A DNA stretch of 64,000 nt from Candidatus Melainabacteria bacterium (GCA_003963305.1 RXJR01000028.1:288216-352215), one strand, 5' to 3'. Shown: positions 1-9,666, numbered from the stretch's first letter. Notes: generated by a model from the letters alone, not told the origin. Numbers and translations: made by a program.

Positions 1-1047
1 AGCTTCATTGATCTCCCAGTAGCCGATATTCGAGACGCTCATGTGGCGCCGCGCTAAAAGCCGCTGAACAGCAGGAACAGGACCCAGCCCCATTGTCATG
101 GCGTCGCATCCAGCCGCTTCGAAGTCGACGACTTCAGCGAGGATGGTGGCGCCGAGCTTGATAGCAGCTTCTTCGCTGGCGAGCACCACAGCGACGCCGC
201 AACCGCCCATGCCGGAGGCATTGGCAGCCGTGACGAGACCGCCCGTGTCAGGCAGCGCCCGCAAGCCGGCCACCTTTTCGAGAGTGGTGGCGCGCGGACC
301 CTCGTCTTCGGTGACAAGACCGACACCCGGCACGAGGAAGGGAGCGATCTCGAGCGCCATACGTTCGCGACCGGCGAGCGCCCGCTCATGCGACAGAACT
401 GCAAGCGCATCAGCGTCGCCCCGTTTGATGCCGCAAAGATTGGACACCGTCTGAGCAGTCTTGGCCATGCCGGCACGTCGCGGATCGATAGCGTTCAGCG
501 AAGTAGCAAGACCGCTCTCGCCGTAGGCGCCGAAGACCAGACCGGGACCGTAGTGCTTGCCGAAGCCGAACATCGTCAGCCATTTGCCCCACGGTTTTGT
601 CGTCACATTGCGCAGCCTGCGATTGAAGCCTGAATTGCGCACTGAACTCGGCACCAGATAGGATGTGTCGGCCATGCTCTCGGCACCGGCAGCGATACCG
701 ATCTCGATGTATCCCTCGTTAATCTGTCTGAAGATTTCACGAGAAGCATCCATGCTCGACGAGCACTGGCGGTTGATGGTCAGACAGTGGGTACTGTCTT
801 TCAGACCACCGGCTTCTGCCGCGTGCTTGGCGAAGTTGCTCGTGAACGCATCCTGAGCCACCTGCCCAGCCGCCAGAGCGCCAATTTTGCTGACATCAAT
901 GATGCCCGCTTCGGCGATGGCCGCCCGCACAGCCTCGCCCACCAGATCTTTGGCCGAAACCTGCCGCGCCATGCTCAGGCTGGGAGTGCGCTTGCAGGCG
1001 ATGACGACAACGCGCCGCCTTTTGAACTGCTTCTTTGATTCTGACAT
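1..1047 (-). CDS. Acetyl-CoA acetyltransferase (thiolase), C-terminus cut by window edge
   Basis: Thiolases condense two acyl-CoA units or cleave 3-ketoacyl-CoA. The 349 visible codons start at ATG 1045-1047 behind GGAGGACCGAA, a strong ribosome binding site, and run off the left end. The nucleophile region reads NRQCSSSMDA, where the family has N-x-x-C-x-S-G-x-x-A; the usual Gly after CxS is Ser here. The AESMA segment, NASGMGGCG loop and MGLGPVPA motif follow in family order. The C-terminal His and second Cys lie outside the window. With the acyl-CoA synthetase, MaoC hydratase and SDR in this window it suggests fatty-acid or polyester metabolism. Whether it is degradative or biosynthetic cannot be told from the sequence. 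Confidence 0.93.
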   Translation of the reverse strand, partial: MSESKKQFKRRRVVVIACKRTPSLSMARQVSAKDLVGEAVRAAIAEAGIIDVSKIGALAAGQVAQDAFTSNFAKHAAEAGGLKDSTHCLTINRQCSSSMDASREIFRQINEGYIEIGIAAGAESMADTSYLVPSSVRNSGFNRRLRNVTTKPWGKWLTMFGFGKHYGPGLVFGAYGESGLATSLNAIDPRRAGMAKTAQTVSNLCGIKRGDADALAVLSHERALAGRERMALEIAPFLVPGVGLVTEDEGPRATTLEKVAGLRALPDTGGLVTAANASGMGGCGVAVVLASEEAAIKLGATILAEVVDFEAAGCDAMTMGLGPVPAVQRLLARRHMSVSNIGYWEINEA

Positions 1048-1094
1048 TTCGGTCCTCCAAGTTCGATTAGCGATGACGACACGCCACCGCATGT

Positions 1095-1127
1095 GGTTCG
1101 GCAGGGGATTGACTCCCTTGCCGAACC
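1095..1127 (-). other. Intergenic stem-loop between clpP and thiolase
   Basis: Arms GGTTCGGCA (1095-1103) and TGCCGAACC (1119-1127) pair perfectly and are extended inward by GGG/CCC. It lies after the ClpP-like gene and about 50 bp before the thiolase start. There is no T-run on the minus strand, so it may be a processing or stability hairpin rather than an intrinsic terminator. A near copy of the CACC-N6-GGTG palindrome (CACCGCATGTGGTT, 1085-1098) overlaps its edge. Confidence 0.6.
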
Positions 1128-1227
1128 TGAGCGAGCACCACCGCACTGCGGCGTGCATATGTACTATGCGGGGGCGAATCAACGCCTCCGCACAGCTCGT
1201 TCAACCGTCCTGACCGGGACAATGACG

Positions 1228-1887
1228 TCAGTCGCGAATAATGTCGACCAGCCCCTTCGGACCATAGTCTTTCGCTTGCTGAGCCGACAACCAGGTGTCC
1301 TTCTCCATATCCTTACGAACTTCGTCGTACGGCTTGCCCGAATGGAGCGAGATGATCTCAGCCAGAGTGTGGGTACCGTGCTCCAGCTCGGCGTCGAGAA
1401 TCCTCGAGTCCTCGCGCGTTAAGACGTTGCCGCCACCGCCATTGATGCGCGTCTGGTGGATCATCACCCGTCCGTGACGGTTGATGCTCCGCATGCCATC
1501 AGTGCCGCAGCACAGGAGAATCGAACCCATGCTGGCCGCCATGCCATTGCAAGTGGTGGCAACCGGGAAGGACTTTTTCTCCTGTTGGATGCGGTCGTAT
1601 ATCGCCAGCCCATCAAGAACCACGCCGCCGGGAGTGTTGAGAAACAGGTGGCGGGGCTTCTTGAAATCGATGTGCCGTAGATATGCGAATTGCGCCGACA
1701 CGGCTTTGTATGTCTCGCCGTCGATCGGACCGGTCAGATCGATCAGTCCCTCCTGTAGGAGCCAGGCGTAGGCGTCCATGGCTCGCTCACCACCGAGCGG
1801 GCCCTTGACGATGACCATGGGAGCGGAAGCCTTCTGGGGTTCGTCCCAGAAAGGATATTGGAAGCGGAGAGCAGAGTTAACAGGCAT
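1228..1887 (-). CDS. ClpP-like serine protease subunit
   Basis: ClpP forms the barrel-shaped proteolytic core that degrades substrates fed by an AAA+ unfoldase. The 219-residue protein starts at ATG 1885-1887 after AAAAGGGAATGTC; an upstream in-frame extension exists but lacks a better site. Motifs: FLNTPGG, the nucleophile in GMAASMGSILL (Ser119; family usually G-x-A-A-S-M-G), the histidine in VMIHQT (His144), and a C-terminal WLSAQQAKDYG segment corresponding to the family FMSAxEAxxYG block. The insert INGGGGNV follows the His motif. It lies directly downstream of a ClpA/ClpC-like ATPase, so the two probably form a dedicated protease. It is clearly divergent from housekeeping ClpP, so a second ClpP elsewhere in the genome is likely. 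Confidence 0.9.
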   Translation of the reverse strand: MPVNSALRFQYPFWDEPQKASAPMVIVKGPLGGERAMDAYAWLLQEGLIDLTGPIDGETYKAVSAQFAYLRHIDFKKPRHLFLNTPGGVVLDGLAIYDRIQQEKKSFPVATTCNGMAASMGSILLCCGTDGMRSINRHGRVMIHQTRINGGGGNVLTREDSRILDAELEHGTHTLAEIISLHSGKPYDEVRKDMEKDTWLSAQQAKDYGPKGLVDIIRD

Positions 1888-2044
1888 GACATTCCCTTTT
1901 CTAGACTGTCGCGTGTTGAAGCACAGTCCCGTTGGAGTTTGCAGAAGTTTGAGCGGCGGCAGGGTGATATGTCTTCGTTCGTGCAGACGTTTAGATCGTG
2001 CACGCTGAGACCAGAGCACCCCGCCACCACTCGATTCAGAGGAG

Positions 2045-4600
2045 TCAGTCCTTGCGGAACTTGACGGTCGATCCTTCCAGATAAGCCGTCACGTTGTCGC
2101 CACGAACGAACTCATTGTCGAACACCCTTTCGGCAAGCGGCACGGTAAGATTATTCATTACCATGCGCTTGAGCTGACGGGCACCCAACTCTGAGCTGTA
2201 ACCGCCCTTGGCCAGGAAGTCGATGACCGGTTTCTCAATCGTGAGATTGATGCCCCGCCCCTCGGCATCCGAGAGTTCCTTGACCAGAGGCGCCAGCTGC
2301 TTCTCGGTGATTCCGACAATATCAGTCGGAGTGAGCGGATGGAAGACGAGAATATCGTCAAGCCGATTGAGGAATTCCGGCGAGAAAGTCCGCCGGGCCG
2401 CAGAACGCACGCGTTCTTCAGCTGCTTCCCTGGTCTCGGATTCCGACTTCTCCGCCGTCACCGAATCGAACAACATCGCCTTTTCACTGACTTCAAGTGC
2501 GCCGACGTTCGAAGTCATGATCAGGAGAACGTTGCGGTAGTCGATCGGACGACCGTGTCCGTCTTTCAGCCTGCCATAATCCATGACCTGGAGAAGCAAG
2601 CTATAAAGATCCTGGTGAGCCTTCTCGATTTCGTCGAGCAGGAGCACCAGATAGGGACGACGGCGCACGGGCTCGGTGAGCGTGCCTTCCTGATCGTTGC
2701 CGACGTAAATCGGCACACCACCAGTCAGCTTGCCGATCGAGCTGGAGTTCTGGTATTCAGACATATCCAGACGCTCGAGTGTGATACCCAGAGCCTCAGC
2801 GATCTTCTGGGACCACCAGGTCTTCCCGGCGCCGGTCGGACCGAGAATCAAGATGCTGACAAGCGGCTGCTCGACCTTGAAAAGATCGCGCGCTTTCAGC
2901 AACCCTGAAACGACTTTGGTGGCGTCCTGCCGGCCAACAACAGTCTCGTTGACCTTGGTGGGTAGGCTGAGCAAAATCTCTTGCGGCTGCTGGACCGGAA
3001 TATCCCTTGATTCCGTCAGTTCCCGCTCGATTTCGTTCTTGTCGACGATGACCACTTCATCGTCTTGTTTCGGCGCTGCCTTTCCTTCAGTGCCGGCTGT
3101 CGCCGCAGCCTTCGCCTTCTGGATGAGTTCTTCCAGCTCAGCAACTCGCTCCTTGAATTGTGCGAGCTGAGCGACTTTCTGCGCAGAGTCCTTCTCCCGT
3201 TCCCACCAGAGAATTTCGAACTTCAGAGTGTTCAGCTCAGCTTGAGCCTCTTGCGCTTCCTCAGAACCGCCATCTTTCTTGAGCCGCTGCGTTGAAGACG
3301 CGCCGTCGATCAGTGTCAACGCCGCATCGATTACGCTGTATCCAAGCGGCTTCAGATAGCGGATGGCCAGATACACGGCTGCCGAAATCGCCGCATTGGT
3401 GATCTGCACACGATGGTGCTTCTCGAATCCAGCTCGCCGTCCGACCATGAAACGACGCAACTCCAGGTTGGTCGGCTCCGGCAGCTGAAGGTCCTGGAAG
3501 CGACGCTTCAGAGCCTTGTCAGACTCGATGTGCTTCAGGTATTCACTGTTCGTGGTGGCGCCAATCAGCGAAATCTCGCCATTTGCAAGGGCCGGCTTGA
3601 GAATGTTCGATGCATCCATCGCACCGTCTCTGGTGCCGCCGGCGCCCATGACCATGTGGAATTCGTCGATGAAGAGGATGATGCGCGGGTCTGACTTGAG
3701 CTCCTCGACCACCTTCTTCATACGCTCTTCGAATTCACCGCGGTATTTCGTGCCCGCCACCACATCGGCGATGTTGAGGTTGACGACAATTTTGTCCTTC
3801 ATGTCGTCAGGAACCCTGCCATCGGCGATGGCCTGGGCGAGAGCCTCGACGAGCACCGACTTGCCCACACCGCCCTCGCCGAGCAAGCAAGCATTTCGCT
3901 TCACCTTTCGACGCAAGATGGAAATCAGCCGAGCGACTTGCTTCTCACGGCCGATCACCGGTTCGAGTTTACCCTGCGCCGCCTTGAGAGTGAGATCGAC
4001 ACCGGGAATTTCAGAAGTCAGAAATACCGAATTTGACCTCAAGCGAGTCTTCATTGTCTGCTCCTTTCTGGGCACGAGACTTTTACCCTCCTGGCCGCCC
4101 GGAATCGGGATGCCTTCATTGGTCACACGACCGGCATTTTTCGCGTCGATTTCATCGAGCGCGTCTTTGGCTTTCTGGATGCGCAGCAGTTGGTCCTTCA
4201 CGCCCTGCGTCCAGTGGATGTTGTAATCCTCGGTGAACATCCGCGCGACGTGCGACTCTTGCACCTGCATCATGCCCATGAGCAGATGAATCGGACGCAC
4301 AAGCTGATCCTTGCCCGCCTCGAAGGCCGCCAGATCCAGTGCCGTGATCACGTTTCCTTCGCACGGCACATAAGCCTCGCCGACATCAAAACCATCCGGC
4401 GGGGAAGGTGTCTCGTCGATCGTTTGCATGTCGACAGGTGTGTTGAAGATAAGCCATTCGCGCACGGCCGTATTCTGCTCTTTTGCCATGACCACGAACA
4501 GCATACCGAGCGAGATCGGCCTCTTGAAGTGAACTGCATATGCCGCAGCTTTCCTCATCAGCCGAGCCATTTCGGGATGATATTCCATCGCATACTCCAT
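2045..4600 (-). CDS. ClpA/ClpC-like double AAA+ unfoldase
   Basis: Clp ATPases unfold proteins and thread them into ClpP. Start chosen at ATG 4598-4600 behind GGGAGCAACTGAA, giving 851 residues. Residues 1-145 resemble a Clp N-domain. The first AAA+ module has Walker A GEGGVGKS (241-248) and Walker B IILFIDEFH. A charged coiled-coil middle segment (about 455-520) follows, with an Ala/Lys-rich stretch. The second module has GPTGAGKT and LVLLLDEIEKAH. The sensor region reads FSPEFLNRLDDILVF, as in ClpA/ClpC. After MTSNVG, where ClpA/C/X place the IGF/VGF ClpP-binding loop, the sequence is KAMLFDSV, so LFD may replace the usual tripeptide. The next gene is ClpP-like, supporting a co-evolved pair. 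Confidence 0.92.
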   Translation of the reverse strand: MEYAMEYHPEMARLMRKAAAYAVHFKRPISLGMLFVVMAKEQNTAVREWLIFNTPVDMQTIDETPSPPDGFDVGEAYVPCEGNVITALDLAAFEAGKDQLVRPIHLLMGMMQVQESHVARMFTEDYNIHWTQGVKDQLLRIQKAKDALDEIDAKNAGRVTNEGIPIPGGQEGKSLVPRKEQTMKTRLRSNSVFLTSEIPGVDLTLKAAQGKLEPVIGREKQVARLISILRRKVKRNACLLGEGGVGKSVLVEALAQAIADGRVPDDMKDKIVVNLNIADVVAGTKYRGEFEERMKKVVEELKSDPRIILFIDEFHMVMGAGGTRDGAMDASNILKPALANGEISLIGATTNSEYLKHIESDKALKRRFQDLQLPEPTNLELRRFMVGRRAGFEKHHRVQITNAAISAAVYLAIRYLKPLGYSVIDAALTLIDGASSTQRLKKDGGSEEAQEAQAELNTLKFEILWWEREKDSAQKVAQLAQFKERVAELEELIQKAKAAATAGTEGKAAPKQDDEVVIVDKNEIERELTESRDIPVQQPQEILLSLPTKVNETVVGRQDATKVVSGLLKARDLFKVEQPLVSILILGPTGAGKTWWSQKIAEALGITLERLDMSEYQNSSSIGKLTGGVPIYVGNDQEGTLTEPVRRRPYLVLLLDEIEKAHQDLYSLLLQVMDYGRLKDGHGRPIDYRNVLLIMTSNVGALEVSEKAMLFDSVTAEKSESETREAAEERVRSAARRTFSPEFLNRLDDILVFHPLTPTDIVGITEKQLAPLVKELSDAEGRGINLTIEKPVIDFLAKGGYSSELGARQLKRMVMNNLTVPLAERVFDNEFVRGDNVTAYLEGSTVKFRKD

Positions 4601-4666
4601 TTCAGTTGCTCCCACCGTTTCCGGCGAGAGTGGTGATATTGGTTTTGACCGATATGTTCGCTAGTT

Positions 4667-6532
4667 TCAGTCGTACATAGCGGCGATTCGAGCTGCCTCC
4701 ATTCTTTTCGAGAGCTTTGCGCTGATCTCGGTTTTGCCGGAAAGCAGACGGTTTTCGATCGACGGAGTGATTGGCACAATCGCAAACTTGCGAATGCGCT
4801 TCCACTGCCCTTTAAGACCAATTCTCTCGTTGGCTCGATCGATTTCTGCTTGCACTTCAGACCTGATGATTGCGCTCTCAGTCAGGTCTTTCAACGAAAA
4901 TTTCGCCGCATCTTCTCCTTTCTCGCAAACAAGCGCGCGCGCATTCGCTTCGTTGATGTAAACCAGCGCAGTCACGAAGGGACGCCCGATGAACGCCGGC
5001 ACGATAAACTGAATCAGCCGACTTCCTTCGAACTCCTCGACGATTTCCTTGCTGGAAACTTTTTCAGCGTTGAACGTCTTGCCGTCTTCGCCAACTCGAC
5101 CTTCGACGACCAGGCAGCCTTCTTCAAGGTGCCCGACGTCGCCTGTGTGGAAGGCACCATTGATGAATGACTGCGCAGTCAGAGCAGGGTCATTCCAATA
5201 GCCCGGTGACACCGTCGGACCGCCTATGACGATTTCGGTGCCATCGTCATCTTCGAGCGGCTTGAATGCGATCGTCACGCCTTCGAGCGGATCACCCGAT
5301 GACCCGGGAACTTCCTTATGGACGTAGCCCACAGTGGAAGCACCCGTCGTCTCGGAAAGTCCATAGCCGGGGATGACCTTTTGCCGCAACACCTCGAGCT
5401 TGCGTGACAACTCCCGAGGGAATGCCGAACCACCCGTGATGCGCATGCGCAGACGCCCACCCAGCCCTCTATTGAGAGCCTTAGCAACAATGAAGTTGCA
5501 GACGCCATCGAGTGCGCTCCCGTCCGGTGCCAATGCTCGCCTCACAACTGCCGCCTTAACCCTGGCCAGCAGTTTGTTCGCAAGCGGTGCCTGCAACTCG
5601 TCCATGAGCATCGACCAGAGTTTGGTGACGCCCAGAAGCACCGTCGGACGCACACTGCGAATGTGCTTCTTCAGGTCGAGCGGATGGCACAGAAACATCG
5701 TCACTCCGCACCAGAGCGCCGGTCCCTGCCCATTCCAGGCGAAGATGTGATTGGCCGGCAGCAGCCCGAAGTAGATGTCGTCGGAGCTAAGCGCAAAACG
5801 CTTCGGCACCGCGGCCGACATATGCGCCAGATTGCCGTGAGTGATCATGACAATCTTCGGATTGCCGGAGCTGCCTGACGTGGCAACGAGCATGGCGACC
5901 CGATCGTGCACCAGATGTTCATAAGAACGACCCGATGTGTTGTGCAGATTGTTGAGCGCCTTAGCGACAGCTTCGCTCAACTGCACAACTCGCACACCCG
6001 ATCTGCCAAACTGATCGAGCTGAACCTTTCCGGACTGCTCATGGTCTTCACAGAAAACAACCTTGAGCGTGCTGCCGGAAAGCTCGGCGGGAGCATTGTC
6101 CGCCTGGTTGAGGATGTAGGATGTGCTCTCCGCCGTCAGGCGTGGATCGACACCAATGACGATACCACCGGCCGACCATGTAGCCAGAGCCAGCCACATC
6201 CATTCAGCCCTGTTCCACGAGACAATGCCGACTCTGTCGTTTGGCTTGACGCCATAGTCTCGCTCGAGCACGTAGGTCAGAGCCGCGACGATACGCGCAG
6301 TCTGTTCCCAGGTCACCCGTTCGTACGAGAACCGCTCCCTGCCGACAATCGGATGCCGCCAGGTGCTTTTTCTTCCCTCCGAATGCGGCACGATGAAGCC
6401 GACACCGTCAGGATTCTCCGTTGCGTGCAGCCAGAGGCGATGCAGCAGCGTTTCGTTCGGACCCGGCCCCGTCAACTGGCTTGCAAAGCCAGCGGAGCCA
6501 GGACCGGTAGCGCGTTTTGTGCCCACGTACAC
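4667..6532 (-). CDS. AMP-forming long-chain acyl-CoA synthetase
   Basis: Activates a fatty acid to acyl-AMP and then acyl-CoA at the membrane or in the cytosol. It has 621 residues and a GTG start at 6532 after AAGGAGTAGT; the in-frame GTG at 6526 is an alternative. Family motifs in order: ATSGSSGNPK (P-loop-like A3), the PGYGLSETTG A5 segment, HTGDVG (A7), and a C-terminal lysine region NRLLSGKTEISAKL consistent with the catalytic Lys of A10. Length and layout match FadD15-like long-chain ligases. It precedes the ClpA-like gene by 66 bp, with no hairpin obvious in that gap, so the two may share a transcript. Confidence 0.92.
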   Translation of the reverse strand: MYVGTKRATGPGSAGFASQLTGPGPNETLLHRLWLHATENPDGVGFIVPHSEGRKSTWRHPIVGRERFSYERVTWEQTARIVAALTYVLERDYGVKPNDRVGIVSWNRAEWMWLALATWSAGGIVIGVDPRLTAESTSYILNQADNAPAELSGSTLKVVFCEDHEQSGKVQLDQFGRSGVRVVQLSEAVAKALNNLHNTSGRSYEHLVHDRVAMLVATSGSSGNPKIVMITHGNLAHMSAAVPKRFALSSDDIYFGLLPANHIFAWNGQGPALWCGVTMFLCHPLDLKKHIRSVRPTVLLGVTKLWSMLMDELQAPLANKLLARVKAAVVRRALAPDGSALDGVCNFIVAKALNRGLGGRLRMRITGGSAFPRELSRKLEVLRQKVIPGYGLSETTGASTVGYVHKEVPGSSGDPLEGVTIAFKPLEDDDGTEIVIGGPTVSPGYWNDPALTAQSFINGAFHTGDVGHLEEGCLVVEGRVGEDGKTFNAEKVSSKEIVEEFEGSRLIQFIVPAFIGRPFVTALVYINEANARALVCEKGEDAAKFSLKDLTESAIIRSEVQAEIDRANERIGLKGQWKRIRKFAIVPITPSIENRLLSGKTEISAKLSKRMEAARIAAMYD

Positions 6533-6591
6533 TACTCCTTAGTTAGACGTGGAAGAAAGCGCCCGGATTCTTCAACCCGAACGCAGCTGGT

Positions 6592-7005
6592 TCACTTACC
6601 CCAGTTCGCACCATGGGGAATGGCATTGCCCCAGACGTCCATTTCTCCATCGACCATCTTGAGGGCCTTTTTGACCATGGACTCGCAGGCCTCGATCTTC
6701 TGCTCAGCAAAAGCGAGAACGGCAATGCGACTCGCAGACGGCATACTGGCTGCCGACGCATTGAACTCGAAGATGCCCCAGGTATAATCGAACGACGCGT
6801 CCAAATTCGTCATAGCTTCGCTCACATGAGCCGTCATCAAGCTGACCAGCTCGAAGATCTCCTGGGAGACAGCCATGTGAGAGGGAAGCTCAAGTAGCTT
6901 TGCGTCGATACGCGCAGCCGCCTCTTGTGCACATTTTGCTCGAGTCGTGAGTGTGACCAGAGCTCGGTCAATCACATCACGTTGCGCCATTGCGTTCATC
7001 CACAT
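6592..7005 (-). CDS. Hypothetical alpha-helical protein
   Basis: 137 residues; ATG at 7003-7005 follows GAAGGACAA. A second ATG two codons on is possible. The sequence is rich in Ala, Glu and Met and predicted mostly helical. It has no signal peptide, membrane segment or catalytic motif I can recognise. It could be a small four-helix-type protein, and the phasin family (polyester-granule coat proteins) would suit the nearby acyl-CoA genes, but this is only a resemblance in composition. It sits 59 bp before the acyl-CoA synthetase. Confidence 0.75.
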   Translation of the reverse strand: MWMNAMAQRDVIDRALVTLTTRAKCAQEAAARIDAKLLELPSHMAVSQEIFELVSLMTAHVSEAMTNLDASFDYTWGIFEFNASAASMPSASRIAVLAFAEQKIEACESMVKKALKMVDGEMDVWGNAIPHGANWGK

Positions 7006-7035
7006 TTGTCCTTCAGGTTTGAGTGATCGAGGAAC

Positions 7036-7145
7036 AGCGAATCGACGCCGGTTGAAACCGAATCGATACCGCTAGCGGTGGCTCAATCCCTTTCGAGCTC
7101 GATACCACTGATAGTGACTCGACCCGGTTGGAACCGAATCGAGTC
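7036..7145. repeat. Intergenic duplicated GAATCGA/CCGGTTG repeat with palindromes
   Basis: The spacer after the oligoendopeptidase F gene contains two related blocks: CGACGCCGGTTGAAACCGA near 7043 and CGACCCGGTTGGAACCGA near 7120. Each is flanked by GAATCGA or GACTCGA and holds an inner CGGTT/AACCG inverted repeat. Between them are TACCGCTAGCGGTG (7067-7080) and CCACTGATAGTGA, related to the CACC-N6-GGTG palindrome. No ORF fits the region. Confidence 0.65.
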
Positions 7146-7160
7146 TCTGATGCGAAAAGA

Positions 7161-9032
7161 CTAGTTGTCGCCAGCCGAAGCCAGAGCCAACTCCGCCTGC
7201 ATGCGATCCATGGCCTCGCTGAAGTAATCGAAACCGAGCTGAATAGCCTCGGGTCTCGACATATCAATACCCGCCTCACGCAAAGCGTCTAGCGGGAATT
7301 TCGACTTGCCGGAGCGCAGGAAGCCAAAGTAAGCTTCGACGGCTGCCTGTCCATTGATGATCATATTGCGAGCCAGTCCAATTGCCGCCGACATGCCGGT
7401 GGCGTACGCATAGACGTAGAATGGTGCCACCACGAAGTGAGGCACACGCAGCCATTCATATTTGATCAGCTCGTCGATGACCACAGTGGGACCGTAGTAG
7501 TCGGTGACAATCTCGAGATAGAGATCGCAGAGCAGTTCGAGCGTCAGCGGAGTCTTGTTACAGCCCTCACCTTCAGCCAACTTGAACACCCGCCGCTCGA
7601 ATTCAGCAAACATCGCCTGCCTGATCACAGCACCACGGAAATTCTCCAGGTCCTGATTGAGCAGATGCATGCGCATTTGCGAACTGTCTGCTGTCTGAAG
7701 CAGATGGTTAGTGATCAACTGCTCGTTGACGATCGACGCGATTTCAGCGCAGAACGTCGGATAGTCGCGATACACGAACGGTTGCGTGCCATTCGCCTCT
7801 TCTGAATGCGAATAATGCCCGCCCTCATGACCGAGCGTGAAGACATCACGCAACAATCCCTTGAAGTTCAGCAGGAGGTAACCAGGATACCCCCATTGAC
7901 TGGCACTGAAAGCTCCGTTTTCCTTCCCTTCGTTGGGCAGAACATCAACGCGCTTCGCTTCGAACAGCGCTCCAAGCCGAGCCACATAAGACGGTCCCAG
8001 AAGACTGAGCGCCTCCAAAACCGTCTGCTTTGACTGTTCGTAGGTGAAAGCCTGCTCGAAGCCCGGGATGAGGGGCACATCGAGGTCATACATGTGGAGC
8101 TTGTCGACGCCCAACAAGTTTCGACGCAGCTCGAGATAGCGCTGCAGTTCGCCGCGATTGGCTCGCGCCGTCGTGATCAACGCATCATAGACATCGACAG
8201 GCAGCCTTGGATCAGACAGCTTCATCTCGAGCACGCTTTTGAAATTGCGCGCCCGTGCGGTGAAGATCTGGCTTTCAACGCTGGCGATATAATTCGCAGC
8301 CAACGTCGGCGCGAATTTCGCATAAGTTGCTAACACACCTTCGAAAGCTTGCTTACGAGTTTGACGTTCGCGACTCTGTAATAAAACACGCAGAAAGCCC
8401 TCGTCGAGGTCTGCCCATTCCGTTTCCTTGCCATCTTCGAACTTGATGGCGACGCGCGGCATGAAGCGGGGCATAACAACCTGCGTGGTTGTCTTGAACA
8501 TAATCGACGGACCCGAAAGCAGCACCGCTGACTGCGCCAACAAACGCTCGATCGGTTCTTCGCGGATGTGCTCCCGATCGAGAGCCAGATTCGCAAAGAA
8601 GTGTCGATACACACCAAGTGCAGGCTGTGCATCGATAAACGCCTCCAGCTGGGCCGAATCGATGTTCGACAATTCAGCATTGGCGAATGCACACGCGTCC
8701 GCGACCCGCGACCCAAGTTTTTCTGCGGTCGTGGCAAGAGCTGAGGCGTGAGCATTGCTCGCGTCCTGAGACCGCAGCAAATACGTATAGAGCGCAAGTT
8801 TTTCGAACTTGTGCTCTACATCTTCGCTGAATCGCAGGTAGGCGAGTAGCGACTCTGCCGAGTCTGCGATATGCCCATTGAACGGAGCAAACGCGGGCAG
8901 TTGAGCCTCGATTTCAGCAAAAGCTGCCGACACGGCCGCATCGTCCTTGAACAGCTGCGTCAAGTCCCACTTTTTAGCCGGGTCGACTTCCGACCGGGGC
9001 AATTTCCCGGATTGACCTGCATTAGAAACCAT
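7161..9032 (-). CDS. pepF: Oligoendopeptidase F (M3 family zinc metallopeptidase)
   Basis: Cleaves short peptides inside the cell. The 623-residue protein starts at ATG 9030-9032 after AAGGATTAGTGCA. The M3 zinc motif HEGGH is at 402-406 within LGHEGGHYSHS; the two His bind zinc and the Glu is catalytic. The N-terminal helical segment and total length match PepF. Gly-Tyr-rich substrate-loop residues occur in the FYVYAYATGMSAA segment near the C-terminus. It belongs to the set of peptidases in this window that could complete degradation of Clp and FtsH products. Confidence 0.95.
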   Translation of the reverse strand: MVSNAGQSGKLPRSEVDPAKKWDLTQLFKDDAAVSAAFAEIEAQLPAFAPFNGHIADSAESLLAYLRFSEDVEHKFEKLALYTYLLRSQDASNAHASALATTAEKLGSRVADACAFANAELSNIDSAQLEAFIDAQPALGVYRHFFANLALDREHIREEPIERLLAQSAVLLSGPSIMFKTTTQVVMPRFMPRVAIKFEDGKETEWADLDEGFLRVLLQSRERQTRKQAFEGVLATYAKFAPTLAANYIASVESQIFTARARNFKSVLEMKLSDPRLPVDVYDALITTARANRGELQRYLELRRNLLGVDKLHMYDLDVPLIPGFEQAFTYEQSKQTVLEALSLLGPSYVARLGALFEAKRVDVLPNEGKENGAFSASQWGYPGYLLLNFKGLLRDVFTLGHEGGHYSHSEEANGTQPFVYRDYPTFCAEIASIVNEQLITNHLLQTADSSQMRMHLLNQDLENFRGAVIRQAMFAEFERRVFKLAEGEGCNKTPLTLELLCDLYLEIVTDYYGPTVVIDELIKYEWLRVPHFVVAPFYVYAYATGMSAAIGLARNMIINGQAAVEAYFGFLRSGKSKFPLDALREAGIDMSRPEAIQLGFDYFSEAMDRMQAELALASAGDN

Positions 9033-9058
9033 TGCACTAATCCTTCTTGGTTTGAGTC

Positions 9059-9589
9059 CTACAGAAGCCCCTGCGCGAACGCGCCGAAGAGCGCTGCCTG
9101 TCCCATGACGTCAGTGGTGGTGCTGAACTCGCGCAGCGAGATCCACCTGGCGCCCCTGGGAATTACGATGTCGACGTCTGTGACGTTAGCGACTCCGAAA
9201 CGCAGATCGCCGCGGATGCGCGCCGAATTGCAAAGTTTGACGCCCTCCACCCAGAGCACCTGTTCCGTGACAGGAAGAGCAGGATTGCTGTTAGCGGCGC
9301 TCCATCGCGAAGCCTCGACAAGGCCTTCCGCGCTCCAGCCATCGCCGGCGCGCCGATTGCTGATCACCAGCACTTCCCATCCCAGCTCACTGTCAGGCGC
9401 CTTTCGAACGATCGGCACAACGCGCCCGGCGATTCCGGAATCGTCGGTTGCTTCCACAATCAGCGCCTGCACATAAGGACCGGAGCGATCGAGGATCACC
9501 CGGAAAAATTTACTTTCGATAACGACGGCAGCCGGATCGGCCGCATCGTAGTGCACGCCCCAGCCGGTGCCTTCAATTTGTGTCGCCAT
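9059..9589 (-). CDS. Hypothetical beta-rich protein
   Basis: 176 residues from ATG 9587-9589, preceded by GAGAAGGTTCA. A longer in-frame ORF extends upstream into the neighbouring M48 gene and is rejected. The sequence alternates hydrophobic and charged residues typical of beta strands (for example FFRVILDRSGPYVQALIVEA) and has no signal peptide or membrane segment. I recognise no family. It sits between the M48 and M3 peptidase genes, so it may belong to their transcript. Confidence 0.75.
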   Translation of the reverse strand: MATQIEGTGWGVHYDAADPAAVVIESKFFRVILDRSGPYVQALIVEATDDSGIAGRVVPIVRKAPDSELGWEVLVISNRRAGDGWSAEGLVEASRWSAANSNPALPVTEQVLWVEGVKLCNSARIRGDLRFGVANVTDVDIVIPRGARWISLREFSTTTDVMGQAALFGAFAQGLL

Positions 9590-9666
9590 TGAACCTTCTC
9601 CTGATAGTGTTGCGGTATCAGTTTTTTCTGGCTGAGCGCGGCAAATTCTCGCCGCGCTCGTTTCGT

